Shown here in pieces: positions 12,001-22,872 of a DNA stretch of 64,000 nucleotides. Within the stretch, counting starts at the first letter, position 1; each line of letters opens with the position of its first letter. The translations under genes and the position numbers were made by a program. The stretch is taken from the NCBI GenBank assembly GCA_027627225.1, contig CM051034.1, positions 7,664,058 to 7,728,057 of the forward strand, given 5' to 3'. Source of the DNA: Congeria kusceri (lineage: Eukaryota; Mollusca; Bivalvia; Myida; Dreissenidae). The notes below the pieces were generated by a model. The model did no database searches. It saw only the letters and a list, made by a program, of their open reading frames with translations, and was not told the origin of the DNA.

Positions 12001-15000
12001 CACTGTCTCTACTGTGGAAGGCGTGATTTAGAAGATATGTACCATTTTATATGCATTTGTCCATGTTACTCAACAGTAAGGCGACGATTTCTTGATAAAC
12101 GATTTTACGGATAGATCATCGGTGTATAAGTTCAATTCATTAATGGGATCAGTTAACTCTGATGTTGTTAAAAGTGTTGCCAAATATATTAAATATGCCT
12201 TAGAAATTAGACAATCTATTCATGTATGTACATCACTCTCCATACGTTTGCAACTTATGTTATGTTATACTGCAATTAATTCGTTTCGTTTTGAATTTGC
12301 ATATATTTCACAATTTTTAGAACAAATTCCGAATGCATTGACCGCGTATAGAATGTATATGTGTTCGTTTTTTCTAGATCATGTACTTTGTACTAATCTT
12401 GGATAAAACTCTTGTCTTGTCTTGTCTTGATAAATCGTTGTGGGTGGTGGATCTTAGAGTGTATGCATTGTTATTTGACAAGGTAACACCATAATGTACA
12501 ACAATAGTCCATAGATGTTAATATGTATGAGTTGTAAAATACTTTCTTTGTTTCATAATTAAGGAAGCCGTGAATTCTTTTTAATAAGGCTAGTTTAGAA
12601 TTGAGTTTACGACAGAGTTTATTTATATGCGAATGCCAAGTGAGATGCTTGTAAACAGTTATTCCTTGTAAATTGAAATCATTTACTTAATCAAGAACAA
12701 TGCTTTTAATATTAAGTGTGAGATTATTTGCAGATTTATTAGCATTTGATAATACCATGCATTTAGTTTTGTTCGGATGTATGGACATATTGTTGAAGGC
12801 ACACCTAGTAGATATTATGTCCAAGTCATTTTGCAATGAACCCGGTATAGCAACCAAGTAGATATTGAGTTCGATCACTGAAAAGGAAGCGTTGTAAAAT
12901 TTAACATAATTAAGAGCTTCTCTAGCTTGTGGAAATAGTGTGAACTGGTTGCTTTTAGGCAGATAATGCACCTATCGATATTTTTCCCCAGGATAGGGGA
13001 GGGGGCGGCGGGCATATTCGGGACTTATGACTGGAATCATTTTCCGACCGGCGGGAATTTGATTCCGGGTGCCGGAAAGTAGATCCCGGTAATATTGGGG
13101 CCGACCCCGGGCCATGTGATACACAAAGCATCACCCACTGTGGGGATTTAGAGAAACTGTTTGGCTATAGGGAATGAGATTCGAAAAAAATAAAATTAGT
13201 CAGATTCCCCTGGGTCAGCCCGCCGCTCTCCCCCCCCCCCCACCGTGGGGGAAATATTGATAGGTGCATAATTTCGACATAATGGGCGTAAATAACATTG
13301 AACCGAACTAGCTTTGTCTTTTCCACGGAGTAACGGAGCACACTCGATCGGGTGTCGCCATCTTATATTCTTGTTCTGTTTCAGACTATCCTCCGCAGGG
13401 CTGTGGACGGGTCTACACCAGCCCTATGTCGGCGTCGGCGGGAACGCTAGTTGGGAGTACGACGACTGTGAGCCGCAGAGCGCCGACGTGTCGGCTCCGT
13501 CGGCGGCCGGTTCCCACTGCGGCGCCCTGCTGAGTCCCGGTCTGGAGGTCACTGGGGACACGTGCTCCTCCCAGCGGCCTTTTGTCTGTGAGAGATACGT
13601 CGGTAGATAAGTTGTATATTTATAACATTTATTTATCTGAATACGTTTATGTACACAAATGTTAAATAAATTATTGTAAGCAAAGTCTGAAATTTAGGAA
13701 GTATTGATTTGTTTATAATAACTGTGACTGAATTTCCTCGTATACATATGAGGTAGTCATTTACTAGTATTAATACTAGTAGTATTATTAATATACATAT
13801 ACTAGTAGTTGGCTATTTTCAAATATACCCTATGTAGTTAATAAGTTATTAATGCACAAATATATCTGAGGCGCGTCGTTGGAAAACCGGACTTAATGCA
13901 TGTGCGTAAAGTGTCGTCCCGGATCAGCCTGTGCAGTCCGCACAGGCTAATCCGGGACAGCACTTTCCGCTTTTATGGTATTTTCTGTTTCAAGAAAGTC
14001 TCTCCTAAACATAAATCCACTGTAGGCGGAAAGTGCCGTCCTGGTTTAGCCTGTGCGGACTGCACAGGCTAATCCGGGACGACACTTTACTACGCACATG
14101 CATTAAGACCGGTTTTTCCACGACGCGCCTCATTTGTACCTACATACTCAGTATGTACTTTATATATTCTTATATACCAAAATATATGTTACATTATACT
14201 AGGTATAAAGATGCATAAATCCTCGTTTCTAACATGGCTTTATATGCATACTACAGGTATATTGTTGTTACCGGTACTGTGCAACATTAATAGTCATCAT
14301 TATGTTCTGCGCCTTAATTATTGGAATCGGGACAATAATCGTCCTTTGCGTTTATGCCACGATTACCGAATCGCCTGACATTATTGGAATTCTAAAAACG
14401 CTCAGGGCGATTCTAGAATTGTCCCGATTCCAGAATTGCGCAGACCATTTATACTAATCAAAACTCCTAACGCATCGCATATTCAAAGCTCATTTAAATA
14501 CATACGAAAACACATGGAAAAAATAAGAGTGGTCACCAATTCTTTGGACACGGTGACCACGTTTGTTCTTTTCATGGGTCAGAGATGCACTGTGGTACTG
14601 AATGCAAAAGGGGGGACATAACCGTTATTGACGTGTGTGAGGTTTTATTATGGCCCCTTTTTGTGTTATTGAGTCATGCCTCATTGTGAACACTGTTGTG
14701 ACGCAATTTTACTATTGGAACATGTTTGCATATCACTATATCGTGTTTTGATTACCTGCAAGTTCTGTATGTTACTATCTTTGTTATGTGTTAAACGGAG
14801 CTTTGAATATGTGATGCGTTAGGAGTTGTTATTAGTATATATGAAGGTGACCTGTTTGTATTGTTCTGTCCCAGGTGACTGCTGGTTCGAGCCCTTCCCT
14901 AAGCAGATGGGAATGATAAACTCCGTACAGGAAGTGCTGATTCAGAAACCCGGTCTGACCGTGAGCGAGTGCGCCGTGACCTGTAGGAGTACGGTATGGT

Positions 15001-18000
15001 GCTGGGTTCGAGCCCACTATGGTGTCTGCTTGATTTTTGTACATGTAATAATAAAACAAACCTAAGTGCGCTGTAGAACGCACATCGTAAGGCGAGAGTT
15101 TTTTTTATTTTTTGGTTTTCGGATCCGCCGACCCGATTTTTTCCTAAAAGCAAAATAAATAAATAAATTAGTAGAATGTAACCGATATCATAAAAATGAC
15201 CTTGTGAAAGGGTTTTAACCTGTTACACGGAATGCAATTTTTTTTTTATAATGTCATGGTTATCATGTAGTGATAAAGTTAATGTTGTGTAATATTATTT
15301 TTGTAAGTAATAATGCATTAAGATTTTAATATCAATGCCCATTTCTATTGTGAAATTCTAGTCATTAATTTACTCAATTCTGTGTTGTTGTTTTTTTGTT
15401 TTTTTTCCCCTCCTCCAACCGGATACTTTTTAACAAATGTCCGAGAACCAAGAAATAATACAACTCTGGCCTAAAGAGGAGGTCACTTAGTAGCATTGTA
15501 CTTCGAGTGGAGGACGTCGCTTTAGTAGCATTGTACTTCGAGTGGGGGACGTCGCTTTAGTAGCATTGTACTTCGAGTGGAGGACGTCGCTTTAGTAGCA
15601 TTGTACTTCGAGTGGAGGACGTCGCTTTAGTAGCATTGTACTTCCAGTGGAGGACGTCGCTTTAGTAGCATTGTACTTCGAGTGGAGGCCGTCGCTTTAG
15701 TAGCATTGTACTTCCAGTGGAGGACGTCGCTTTAGTAGCATTGTACTTCGAGTGGAGGATGCCGCTTTAGTAGCATTGTACTTCCAGTGGAGGACGTCGC
15801 TTTTGTAGCATTGTCGTACTAATTTAAATTACTAACCAGGTTGAGTTAACTACATCCAGAGCTCTTGTCTGCTCTGATGCAATATTGAATTTAATTAATG
15901 ACTCTAGAAGACGAACGGAAAGTGCGATTCTATTATTATTTTATTCGTGCAGTTACACCAGGGTAGCGAGTGCTGGGGGTTCTACTTCACGCGGGAGACC
16001 GACAGCTGCTACCTGGTCTGCCCCAACATGACCGCGGTCTCGTCGAGGTTCCAACGAGTCGCCAACAGAGTCGCGTACTCGGGGCCGGACGACGACTTTG
16101 TGTTCTACGTCAGACGCTGCTTCGAGGGTGAGCCGATAGGTGTCATCTATAAATCGTAGTTGAGATATTTATCTTTTTTTAGTTGTATACGACGAACGCA
16201 TAGCATACGCACGAGAATGCACACGTTTCTTGTGAATGTCGTCACATCACGTGCACATTCTTTTGTTAGATTTGTTATTCTTGGTCCATTTTCACAAAAG
16301 TGTTTGATTAAAGCTTAAACAAATATAACTCTTACTGAACCCATTTAAGAACAAGAATCATTTCACTTCACGTGTCTGAAATATTTACCGTACTGTACAG
16401 TGTATGATTGCAAAATACGTACATGTATATTAGAATGTGCAACTAGATTCAATTAGTTATGAAATTTTTTTTTAAATCCATATTTCTGTTTTCAAGGTAC
16501 AATCGACAACAGCCCTTCTAGTGGAAATATGGAATCCAGTTCCCTTCCAGTCACCAAGTGCACAACGGAAGTGTTTCCAGGGCACGCCGCCGGTAACCAG
16601 CCTAGTGACATTTCATGAAATTTTCAAGAAAATATCGATTTCAAATATTATGCCCAATATTAAAATAGAATTTAGTATATATGTTCGTTTGAGAACTATA
16701 TATTTTTCCACGGTTTTCTTCCCAGCGGGCGAGGTCTGTTTCTGCACGAACCAGCTCAGACCGGTCATCCCGCCCTCCATCACGAGCGAGGCGGCTGCAG
16801 CCAGGTACGCCCAGGAGCTCGTGCTCGACGCTCACAACACCAGCGCCAGCTTCCGGTCAAAGACCAGCGCCGTGGACAACCGCCCTCTGGCGGTGGGTGT
16901 AGGGTAAGATGAGCGTCGCATATTCCTGCTAGTTGACCCAGTATATATGTGTCTGACAGCCATGTTCTGACAAATGTTGATCGCCCCCCCCCCCCTCACA
17001 GACACGTTGTAGGATAAACCGACACAAAAATTACGTCATGTCTCGGTATTAACGTGCAGGACGTTATGTTTGGGTATGCACGTGTATAACGTCATATCTT
17101 GGTATGCGCGTTCATTACTTCATATCTTAGCAAGCACTGTGAATTACTAAATGACTTGGGTATTAGGTCATGTCTTGGGTTGCACGGGATATACGTCATG
17201 TCTTGGGTATGCATACGTACTACGTCATGCCTTGGTCTGCACGGGCATTGCGTCATGTCTTGGATATACACGGGCATATCGTCATGTCTTGGTATGCACT
17301 TGTATTACTTCATGTCTTGGTATGCACGTGTATTACGTCATGTCTGTGTATGCACTTGTATTACGCCATGTCTTGGTATGAACGGGAATTACGTCATGTC
17401 TTGGATATGCACTTGAATTACTTCATGTCTTGGATATACACGTGTATTACGTCATGTTTTGGATATACACGTGTATTACTTCATGCCTTGGATATACACT
17501 TGTACTACGTCATGTCTTTGTATGCACGTGCATTACTTCATGTCTTGGATATACACGTGTATAACTTCATGTTTGGGTATACAAGCGCATTACGTCACGT
17601 CTCGGATATACACGCGCATTACGTTACGACATGGATATACAAGAGCATTACGTTGTCTTGGGTATACAGGTGAAATACGTCATGTCTTTGTATGCACGTG
17701 TGTAACGTCCTGTCTTGGATATACACGCGCATTACATGCTGTCTTGGATATACAGGCGCATTACGTTATGCCTTGGGTATACATGCGCATTACGCGCATT
17801 ACGTCATCTATTTGTATGCAAGTCTATTACGTTATGTCTTCGGTATGCCCGTATATTGCGTTATGTCTTCGGTATGCCCTGTGTTACGTGATGTCTCGGG
17901 CATGAACGTTAATTACATTATGTCTTGGGTAAATGGATTATGTATTTATCAACGGTTATTTAATGATAAACATATTTTCAATCATTTAACGGACGTTAAC

Positions 18001-18165
18001 CATTGTTTTCCATGTATTAGCGCAACGCTCGGCGCGGGACTCCTTGCGTTTGTGTTCGGAGCGGTGTTCCTCATGGACCTTCCGGTGTTGTACGGAACTA
18101 TCAAGGAGCGGCTGTGCAGCAAACCGGATGTGGGTGTGCAATGTTCCACTGAGTCCGATGCGTGA
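4495..18165 (+). CDS. gene 1: C-type-lectin-like / PAN-like single-pass membrane protein, 8 exons
   Basis: Spliced by hand as 4495-4549, 5365-5572, 13385-13602, 14875-14993, 15953-16127, 16497-16592, 16726-16903 and 18021-18165; phases close exactly to give 397 aa. Domain order: signal peptide (~1-27), C-type-lectin-like domain (~28-160; a TWNEA-like helix, WTGL, PFVC and paired cysteines), a PAN/apple-like six-Cys domain (~161-260; CWFEP, ECAxxC, ECWGF, CYLV, VRRC), a linker, a CFC juxtamembrane region, a TM helix (~350-372) and a short cytosolic tail. The calcium/sugar motifs EPN, QPD and WND are absent, so canonical sugar binding is doubtful. Gene 2 downstream is a paralogue with identical exon phases. 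Likely role: cell-surface recognition or adhesion (inference). Exact ligand unknown. Confidence 0.82.
4662..4807. mobile_element. palindromic MITE, family C, copy 1
   Basis: Inverted ends around TAAACAACGAT enclose AATTAAACC and CATCAGAAC blocks. Related copies lie at 37931-38056 and 44112-44255. No coding capacity. Located in intron 1 of gene 1. Confidence 0.65.
5250..5320. repeat. TAT/TGT trinucleotide microsatellite
   Basis: ATT repeats merge into GTT repeats just before exon 2 of gene 1, giving a spurious poly-Leu/Val open frame in several frames. It may add to the pyrimidine-rich tract upstream of the exon 2 acceptor. Confidence 0.8.
5365..5572 (+). CDS. gene 1 exon 2: end of signal peptide and first half of lectin-like domain
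   Basis: Acceptor CATCAG, donor GTAAGT, phase 1 to phase 2. Contains SMRKIYTLH and GSWNEANEVCARNLGHLL, the helix and first conserved Cys of a C-type-lectin fold. It aligns almost throughout with gene 2 exon 2. Confidence 0.85.
5646..5858. mobile_element. palindromic MITE, family A, copy 1
   Basis: Terminal inverted repeats ATGCACCTATCAATATTT and, less perfectly, AGAGGTGCAT. The interior shares GCGGGCATAT, CCCGGTAATATTGG and CTGGGTCAGCCCGCCGCT with the copy at 12966-13269 but is about 90 bp shorter, indicating internal deletion. Confidence 0.75.
5862..6310 (-). mobile_element. LINE 3'-end remnant with ATT-type tail
   Basis: The minus strand from about 6310 to 6160 reads GKRTFAYCARNVWNLIP then IRQASTINTFKRNLK and a stop. 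This is the classic end of a CR1/L2/Jockey-type reverse transcriptase protein. Microsatellite TAA/ATT runs at 6043-6085 and 5863-5890 fit the simple-repeat 3' tails of such elements. Nothing remains of the RT core here. Confidence 0.65.
6831..6910 (+). repeat. tandem GTAACRGAGTTGACA motifs
   Basis: Four consecutive copies of a 15-bp motif at about 19-22-bp spacing. Further single copies in either orientation occur at 6492, 8529, 8551, 8566 and 8898. Located in intron 2 of gene 1. Function unknown. Confidence 0.8.
7684..7711. repeat. poly-C tract
   Basis: A run of C residues in otherwise AT-rich intron sequence. No associated gene. Confidence 0.8.
8321..8390. repeat. 35-bp direct duplication
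   Basis: Two immediately adjacent identical 35-bp copies beginning GTTTCATTGTATCAG, indicating recent slippage or duplication. Intron 2 of gene 1. Confidence 0.9.
8529..8580. repeat. hairpin built from the GTAACGGAGTTGACA motif
   Basis: TGTCAACTCCGTTAC (8529-8543) is followed after 7 nt by GTAACGGAGTTGAC and then by a second direct copy. The first pair can form a 14-bp stem with a short loop. Confidence 0.75.
9260..12430 (+). mobile_element. degenerate LINE (endonuclease plus reverse transcriptase)
   Basis: A 5'-truncated non-LTR retrotransposon in the orientation of gene 1. Frame 9307-9807 is the C-terminal part of an APE-type endonuclease (NYIPDN, IVNGR, STIDYVL and the SDHAPL catalytic-end motif). 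Frame 10199-10993 holds RT motifs (NYRGITLLS, QFGFRKG, AFIDLKKCFDSI, GLRQGEVISPLL). Frame 10977-11222 carries FADDM. Frames 11400-11903 and 11788-12406 carry the C-terminal region with AHSLKIHTGRYG and a CLYCG...H...C zinc-binding motif. Frameshifts and stops between the frames make it inactive. It ends in a CTTGT-repeat tail at about 12404-12428. Clade not determined. Confidence 0.88.
12432..12965 (-). mobile_element. second LINE fragment (RT palm/thumb), opposite strand
   Basis: On the minus strand, NMSIHPNKTKCMVLS is followed by a segment with GITVYKHLTWHSHINKLC, LLKRIHGFL and VFYNSYILTSMDYC. This is the post-YADD part of a CR1/L2-like RT. It abuts the tail of the plus-strand LINE on one side and the terminal repeat of a MITE on the other, so several insertions are stacked here. 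Confidence 0.75.
12966..13269. mobile_element. palindromic MITE, family A, copy 2
   Basis: Terminal inverted repeats ATGCACCTATCGATATTT and AAATATTGATAGGTGCAT enclose about 265 bp with GCGGGAATTTGATTCC and CCCGGTAATATTGG. It is a longer version of the 5646-5858 copy. It ends about 115 bp before exon 3 of gene 1. No transposase. Confidence 0.85.
13385..13602 (+). CDS. gene 1 exon 3: second half of lectin-like domain
   Basis: Acceptor TTTCAG, donor GTAGAT, phase 2 to phase 1. Contains LWTGLHQPYVG, WEYDDC, SHCGALL, DTCSSQ and RPFVCERYVG, the WIGL-like strand and the closing cysteines of the fold. The exon is strikingly GC-rich against the AT-rich intron. Confidence 0.88.
13868..14131. mobile_element. 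palindromic MITE, family B, copy 1
   Basis: Inverted ends GAGGCGCGTCGTTGGAAAA and TTTTCCACGACGCGCCTC. The interior holds nested inverted repeats around TTAATGCATGTGCG and GCCTGTGCAGTCCGCACAGGC. I recall this sequence type as abundant in bivalve genomes. A decayed copy lies at 56116-56340. Confidence 0.85.
14306..14444. mobile_element. small palindromic element
   Basis: TATTGGAATCGGGACAAT pairs imperfectly with ATTGTCCCGATTCCAGAAT about 90 bp downstream, and the outer TCTGCGC pairs with GCGCAGA. Located in intron 3 of gene 1. No coding capacity. Confidence 0.6.
14875..14993 (+). CDS. gene 1 exon 4: start of PAN-like domain
   Basis: Acceptor CCCAG, donor GTATGG, phase 1 to phase 0. Encodes GDCWFEPFPKQ and LTVSECAVTCRST. 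It has exactly the 119-nt length of exon 4 in gene 2. The donor is weaker than the others in this gene. Confidence 0.82.
15484..15816. repeat. minisatellite (35-bp unit) in intron 4 of gene 1
   Basis: About nine and a half near-identical copies of a unit containing TTTAGTAGCATTGTACTTCG and AGTGGAGGACGTCGC. The low divergence suggests recent expansion. Confidence 0.92.
15953..16127 (+). CDS. gene 1 exon 5: core of PAN-like domain
   Basis: Acceptor GTGCAG, donor GTGAGC, phase 0 to phase 1. Encodes GSECWGFYF, DSCYLVC, the ANRVAYSG segment and FYVRRCFEG, giving the last three conserved Cys of the domain. Confidence 0.88.
16497..16592 (+). CDS. gene 1 exon 6: Ser/Pro-rich linker
   Basis: Acceptor TTCAAG, donor GTAACC, phase 1 to phase 1. 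Encodes a low-complexity linker with one cysteine (TKCTTEVFPGHA). Its 96-nt length equals exon 6 of gene 2. Confidence 0.75.
16726..16903 (+). CDS. gene 1 exon 7: juxtamembrane region
   Basis: Acceptor CCCAG, donor GTAAGA, phase 1 to phase 2. Encodes GEVCFCTNQ, IPPSITSEAA and TSAVDNRPLAVGVG, a conserved stem before the TM helix. It is 178 nt in both paralogues. If the donor is not used, the frame meets TAA at once. Confidence 0.88.
17030..17950. repeat. minisatellite (~28-30-bp unit) in intron 7 of gene 1
   Basis: About 30 diverged copies of a unit with TTACGTCATGTCTTGG and ATATACACGTG. Long open frames across it in several frames (17099-17905) are repeat artefacts. Confidence 0.92.
18021..18165 (+). 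CDS. gene 1 exon 8: transmembrane helix and cytosolic tail
   Basis: Acceptor GTATTAG. Encodes LGAGLLAFVFGAVFLMDL, a TM helix, then a 25-residue basic-to-polar tail ending in TESDA. The stop TGA is at 18163-18165. This exon is the sole membrane anchor. Confidence 0.88.
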
Positions 18166-18259
18166 ACCGGTCTTACATTGAAATGCTATGACGTTCAACG
18201 CAGTGTGGCAGAACATTGCTTATACTACATACAGACAAACATACAAACTAGTTGATTTC

Positions 18260-18265
18260 AATAAA
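18260..18265 (+). promoter_or_regulatory. poly(A) signal AATAAA of gene 1
   Basis: Canonical hexamer 95 bp after the stop codon of gene 1, in the right orientation. Confidence 0.6.
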
Positions 18266-18415
18266 AGCGTGATTACTATGTACAAAGTCCTGTGGACATT
18301 ATAGTTGAGGATGTTTCTTCTACAGTGACTCATCGTCAACACATTTACTTTGAGGACGGCATCTTTATTCTTCTGATACCGACATTGTTCACAACACAAA
18401 CTGACATACATTATT

Positions 18416-19075
18416 ATAACATTAACACAGAGACACATTTACAATCTCCCTGACATTAACACAGTGACATATTCAAAATCCCTCTGACATTAACACAGTG
18501 ACACATTTACAATCTCCCTGACATTAACACAGTGACATATTCAAAATCCCTCTGACATTAACACAGTGACACATTCACAATCTCCCTGACATTAACACAG
18601 TGACATATTCAAAATCCCTCTGACATTAACACAGTGACACATTCACAATCTCCCTGACATTAACACAGTGACACATTCACACTATCTTTGACATTATTTT
18701 TTTACACACAGTGACACATTCACAATCTCCCTAACATTATTGTTTACACACAGTGACACATTCACAATCTCCCTGACATTAACACAGTGACACATTCACA
18801 ATATCTCTGACATTAACACAGTGACACATTCACAATCCCTCTGACATTAACACAGTGACACATTCACAATATCCCTAGCATTAACACTGACACATTCACA
18901 ATATCTCTGACATTGACACAGTGACACATTCACAATCTCCCTGACATTAACACAGTGACACATTCACAATCTCCCTGACATTAACATATTGACACATTCA
19001 CACTATCTCTGATATTAACACAGTGACACATTCAACATTTCCCTGACATTAATACAGTGACACATTTACAATCAA
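18416..19075. repeat. minisatellite (34-bp unit) 3' of gene 1
   Basis: About 19 copies of GACATTAACACAGTGACAC plus a TTCACAATCTCCCT block, with some length variants. Intergenic. Confidence 0.92.
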
Positions 19076-21350
19076 CCAGAAGTAGAGAGTTTTACATGAC
19101 ATTTATGCAAAAAAATCGTGTTTCGTACTATGTTCTCATACAATGGGACAATAGTGCTGCCCTCTTCAAGCATAGACAACGTAACAATCATTTCGCTTTA
19201 GGTCAGCAATTAACAGTTTGCAAGAATTGAGATGTTGACAAAATGCATAGTATAGTAGGTTTTCTAAAAGAATATCAATACCCTATGTTTGTGGCAAACT
19301 CTGGACTGTTTGTCTATAATCGAGCTAGTGTTTGTACAAAAATAAAACTCCAATACATTCGTTAAGGCCACAACAAATTGATCAGATGTTCGTCGCATTT
19401 GCCGCACCTTAAAATCGTAAATCGAAAAAAAAAATTCTTTTTTTTCTGCGCCCGCACCTACAATTTTGCCCCGCACCCGATTTTTTTTGTAAACAAGTCT
19501 CATTTTACGTCAAACGCCGACTTCGTGGTGTCCCCAAATCATAACAAGCAATTGGTACTGATATAGACGTGAATAAGGCACTTAGCGGAGACTGGTTTAT
19601 GTGCAGACCACATAATTTATGACCCAAACCGTTACCCTCCAACAGTCAGTCTGGCACAGCTGTCATCGGCAATTTCTTATCTTTTTTTTATATCAAACTT
19701 GTGAAAACACAACGTGCTGTTTGTCAGCATTCATTGCCTAATCAAAGATGATTGCTAGCAAGCTCTCGTAATATCAGCAGAAACAACAGTTAATTAAAGG
19801 ATTATCTTGTTGATAAAGGATGTGTGAAATTGGATTTCTGGAATATGTCAAAAGGATTGATTATCGGGAATGTTTACATTTCGGACAGTTTTGACCAGCC
19901 GTCCTTGATTTCTTACTTCTAATATCCACACAATTAAGTTGTTTTTGACACGTCCATTTTATAAATTCAACGTATCTGTTTGGTGTATATTTTTGTTCAG
20001 CTTTTATATATTAAAGCACATTTAACAGGGCAAGCCAAGTCATTATGTTACATGTTTTCATTAAATGACGTCACTATACAAAGTGCGCAAGATTACCGGA
20101 CACCTGAATTTTTAAAAAATGAGGTGAGTCATGTTTGTTTTGATTTCGATTCGGATAGTTATTTGTTGAATATTTCCCATTTCTTTGTGCTTCTAGACAC
20201 AGGACATGCTGATTTTCATGTTCAGTATAAATATTAATTACTTTACTTATTCGATCCGATGTTTATCAAGCAAATGGTCCTTAACTGCGCAAGATTACCG
20301 GACAGCATCGTAAACATTCCCTGACATGGAAACACGCAATGATGTTGCGAGTCGATAACAAAATTGGCTCAATAAAAATAAGAGCCAGTGTGAGCCCTGG
20401 TTAACGGTTTAAAAAAAAATGGTGGCGTCCAGTTGTTTCGTCGTGTCGTTTAAAGATACAGAACTTATACTAGTAATTTATAAATTGTGTTGTGTTTATT
20501 GTATGACATTTCATATTCATGTTATTAAACTGTTGGTAGTGAATGACTTGGTGTATTAAATATATATTTTGATAACGACAATTACCTTGTATAAGGTCTA
20601 CTTTCTAATAGTTTACTGTTAAGATATGGCTATTTAGTATTTTCTGCCGGGTGTTAATTTACTAGCAGAATCACTATTGAAGACTCGTTGCACAAAACCC
20701 GGTTGCAGGACATGGTCGAAGAAGAAATGGAGAAATTAGTTGCTTAGTTTATTAAATATATATTGATTTTGACAACAGTTTATGGACCAGAGCAGATGAA
20801 GAGCAAATTATTGACAAGATATAAAGTTATGATGGCGTTTGGCAGAAAATTTCAATCACTATGGGCAAGATAGGAATATATTTTTTTTTGCGCTTTTCGC
20901 TCGCCTCCGATTTTATCGAAAATGGGAAAAAAAATGTTTTTATTTTTATTTCGCTCGCTCGCTCCAGTTTTTTTTGGACAAAATCCGTAGAACAACTGAT
21001 CAATTTGTTGTGGCCTAAGAAGTATTGGAGAAGATTTTCAATATTTTACCAAATCAATAAAGAATTGAGGCCCGCCGTACATAAGAAAGAAGATCAAAGC
21101 TGTATTTATTTCATGCTTCAATAAACTCCACAACGTCCACTGTGATCGGCTGTGAGATGTACATAGAGTTGTTTTTCGAGATAAAATCTTCGGTTCCAAC
21201 AAATGCATACAGACAAATCTTAACGGAAATGGTAAAAAATGTATTTCAACCACAGTGACACTAGTAAAAATGCATGCAATAAAATTTGTCATGAATATCT
21301 ACCGGTGTATGTGAATAAGGCCAATATATTACATTGCAGTTCGTAGCTCA
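19076..21350. other. intergenic, no gene recognised
   Basis: AT-rich sequence with long A and T runs near 19425-19490 and 20880-20975. A short duplicated phrase, GCGCAAGATTACCGGACA, occurs at about 20086 and 20286. The small open frames show no domain features. No promoter of gene 2 can be identified. Confidence 0.5.
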
Positions 21351-21352
21351 CT

Positions 21353-22565
21353 TTTTAGCTCGACTTTTCGAAGAATAGGTGTAGAATAGACTACCCCCGG
21401 CGTTGGCGTCTGAATTGGTTCAAGTTTTTATTCAAAAGTCTTGTAACTTAAAAACTACATAAGTTATTCACTTGAAACTTGGAATATACTTTTGTCATCA
21501 ACTCCAGAATCAGGGGCAACATTCCCTATAACTCTGTTTGTATTTTGACAGAGTTATGCCCCTTTTTCACTTAGATTTTCTGGTTAAAGTTTATATTCAA
21601 AAGTTTTGTAACTTCAAAACTACATAAGTCATTCGCTTGAAACTTGGAACTAACCTTTGTCATCAACTCCAGTATCAGGGGCAACATTCCCCATAACTCT
21701 TTTTGTATTTTGACAGAGTTATGCCCCTTTTCCACATAGATTTTCTGGTTAAAGTTTATATTCAAAAGTTTTGTAACTTCAATACTACATAAGCTTTTCA
21801 CTTGAAACTTGGAACTACCCTTTGTCATCAACTCTAGTATCAGGAGCAATATTACCCATAACTCTATTTTGTATTTTGACAGAGTTATGCCCCCGTTTCA
21901 CTTAGATTTTCTGTTTAGTTTATATTCCAAAGTTTGGTAACTTCAATACTACGTAAGTTATTCACCTGAAACTTGGAACTAAATTTTGTCATCAACTCTA
22001 GTATCAGGGGCAACATTACCCATAACACTGTTTTGTATTTTGACAGAGTTATGCCCCTTTTTCACACAGATTTTCTGGTTAAGTTTATATTCAAACGTTT
22101 TGTTACTTCAAAACTAAATACGTTATTCACTTGAAACTTGGAACTAACCTTTGTCATCAACTCTAGTATCAGGAGCAACATTACCCATAACTCTGTTTTG
22201 TATTTTGACAGAATTATGGCCCTTTTTCACATAGATTTTCTGGTTAAAGTTTATATTCCAAAGTTTGGTAACTTCAAAACTACGCAATTTATTCAATTGA
22301 AACTTGGAACTAACATTTTTCATCAACTCTAGTATCAGGGGCAACATTCCCCATAACTCTGTTTTGTATTTTGACAGAGTTATGCACACTTTTTACATAG
22401 ATTTTGTGGTTAAAGTTTTTGTTCCAAAAATGTATAAACTATACAAGACTTCACTTAAAAGTTTTGTATTTTAACATATTTATGCCCCTACCACTATCCA
22501 CAATATGTACCAACTGAAATACTTCGAATAGTCGAGGGCGCTGTCCTCTGACAGCTCTTGTTAAA
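21353..22565. mobile_element. tandem-core repeat element A (~165-bp units)
   Basis: Six ~165-bp units, each with CTTGAAACTTGGAACTAAC, GGGGCAACATTCCCCATAAC and TTTTGACAGAGTTATGCCCC. The ends are partly inverted: TAGCTCGACTTTTCGAAG on the left and ACTTCGAATAGTCGAG on the right. A tandem core with palindromic ends resembles the pearl-type non-autonomous elements described in bivalves (comparison from memory). Confidence 0.75.
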
Positions 22566-22626
22566 AACGCACTTGACACATACATGTTAGTATTGATTTT
22601 GACTTGTACTAATCTTATTGATCAAG

Positions 22627-22872
22627 GGCCATATTCCAGAAACATCTTAAGTTTATTTTAAAATGTTTTCACTTAAGTTTCGATTGTTTAGGTAAATATT
22701 AAAAAAAACAAACAGCATATAAACAGCGAATCCAATTACAGTTAAGTAAAAAGTACATGAGTTGATAATTAGTAAACACTAAGCATAATTTCATGTGAAC
22801 ATAGAATAAACAGCTAAAAAATGACGATTTTAAGTCTAAGGATAAGATTTCACTACGATGTTTCCGGACTAC
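22627..22872. mobile_element. palindromic element around CAGAAACATCTTAAG
   Basis: CCAGAAACATCTTAAG on the left is mirrored by GATAAGATTTCACTACGATG and TTTCCGGAC on the right. A partial copy of the left end lies at 24660-24700, in intron 2 of gene 2. Confidence 0.55.

Noticed and set aside
15484..15816. CRISPR-like array (regular 35-bp repeats)
   Set aside because: The repeats are contiguous without unique spacers, and the context is a eukaryotic intron.
17099..17905. Long open frames across intron 7 of gene 1
   Set aside because: They follow a ~28-30-bp minisatellite. Only the last part (from 18021) belongs to a real exon, fixed by paralogue comparison.
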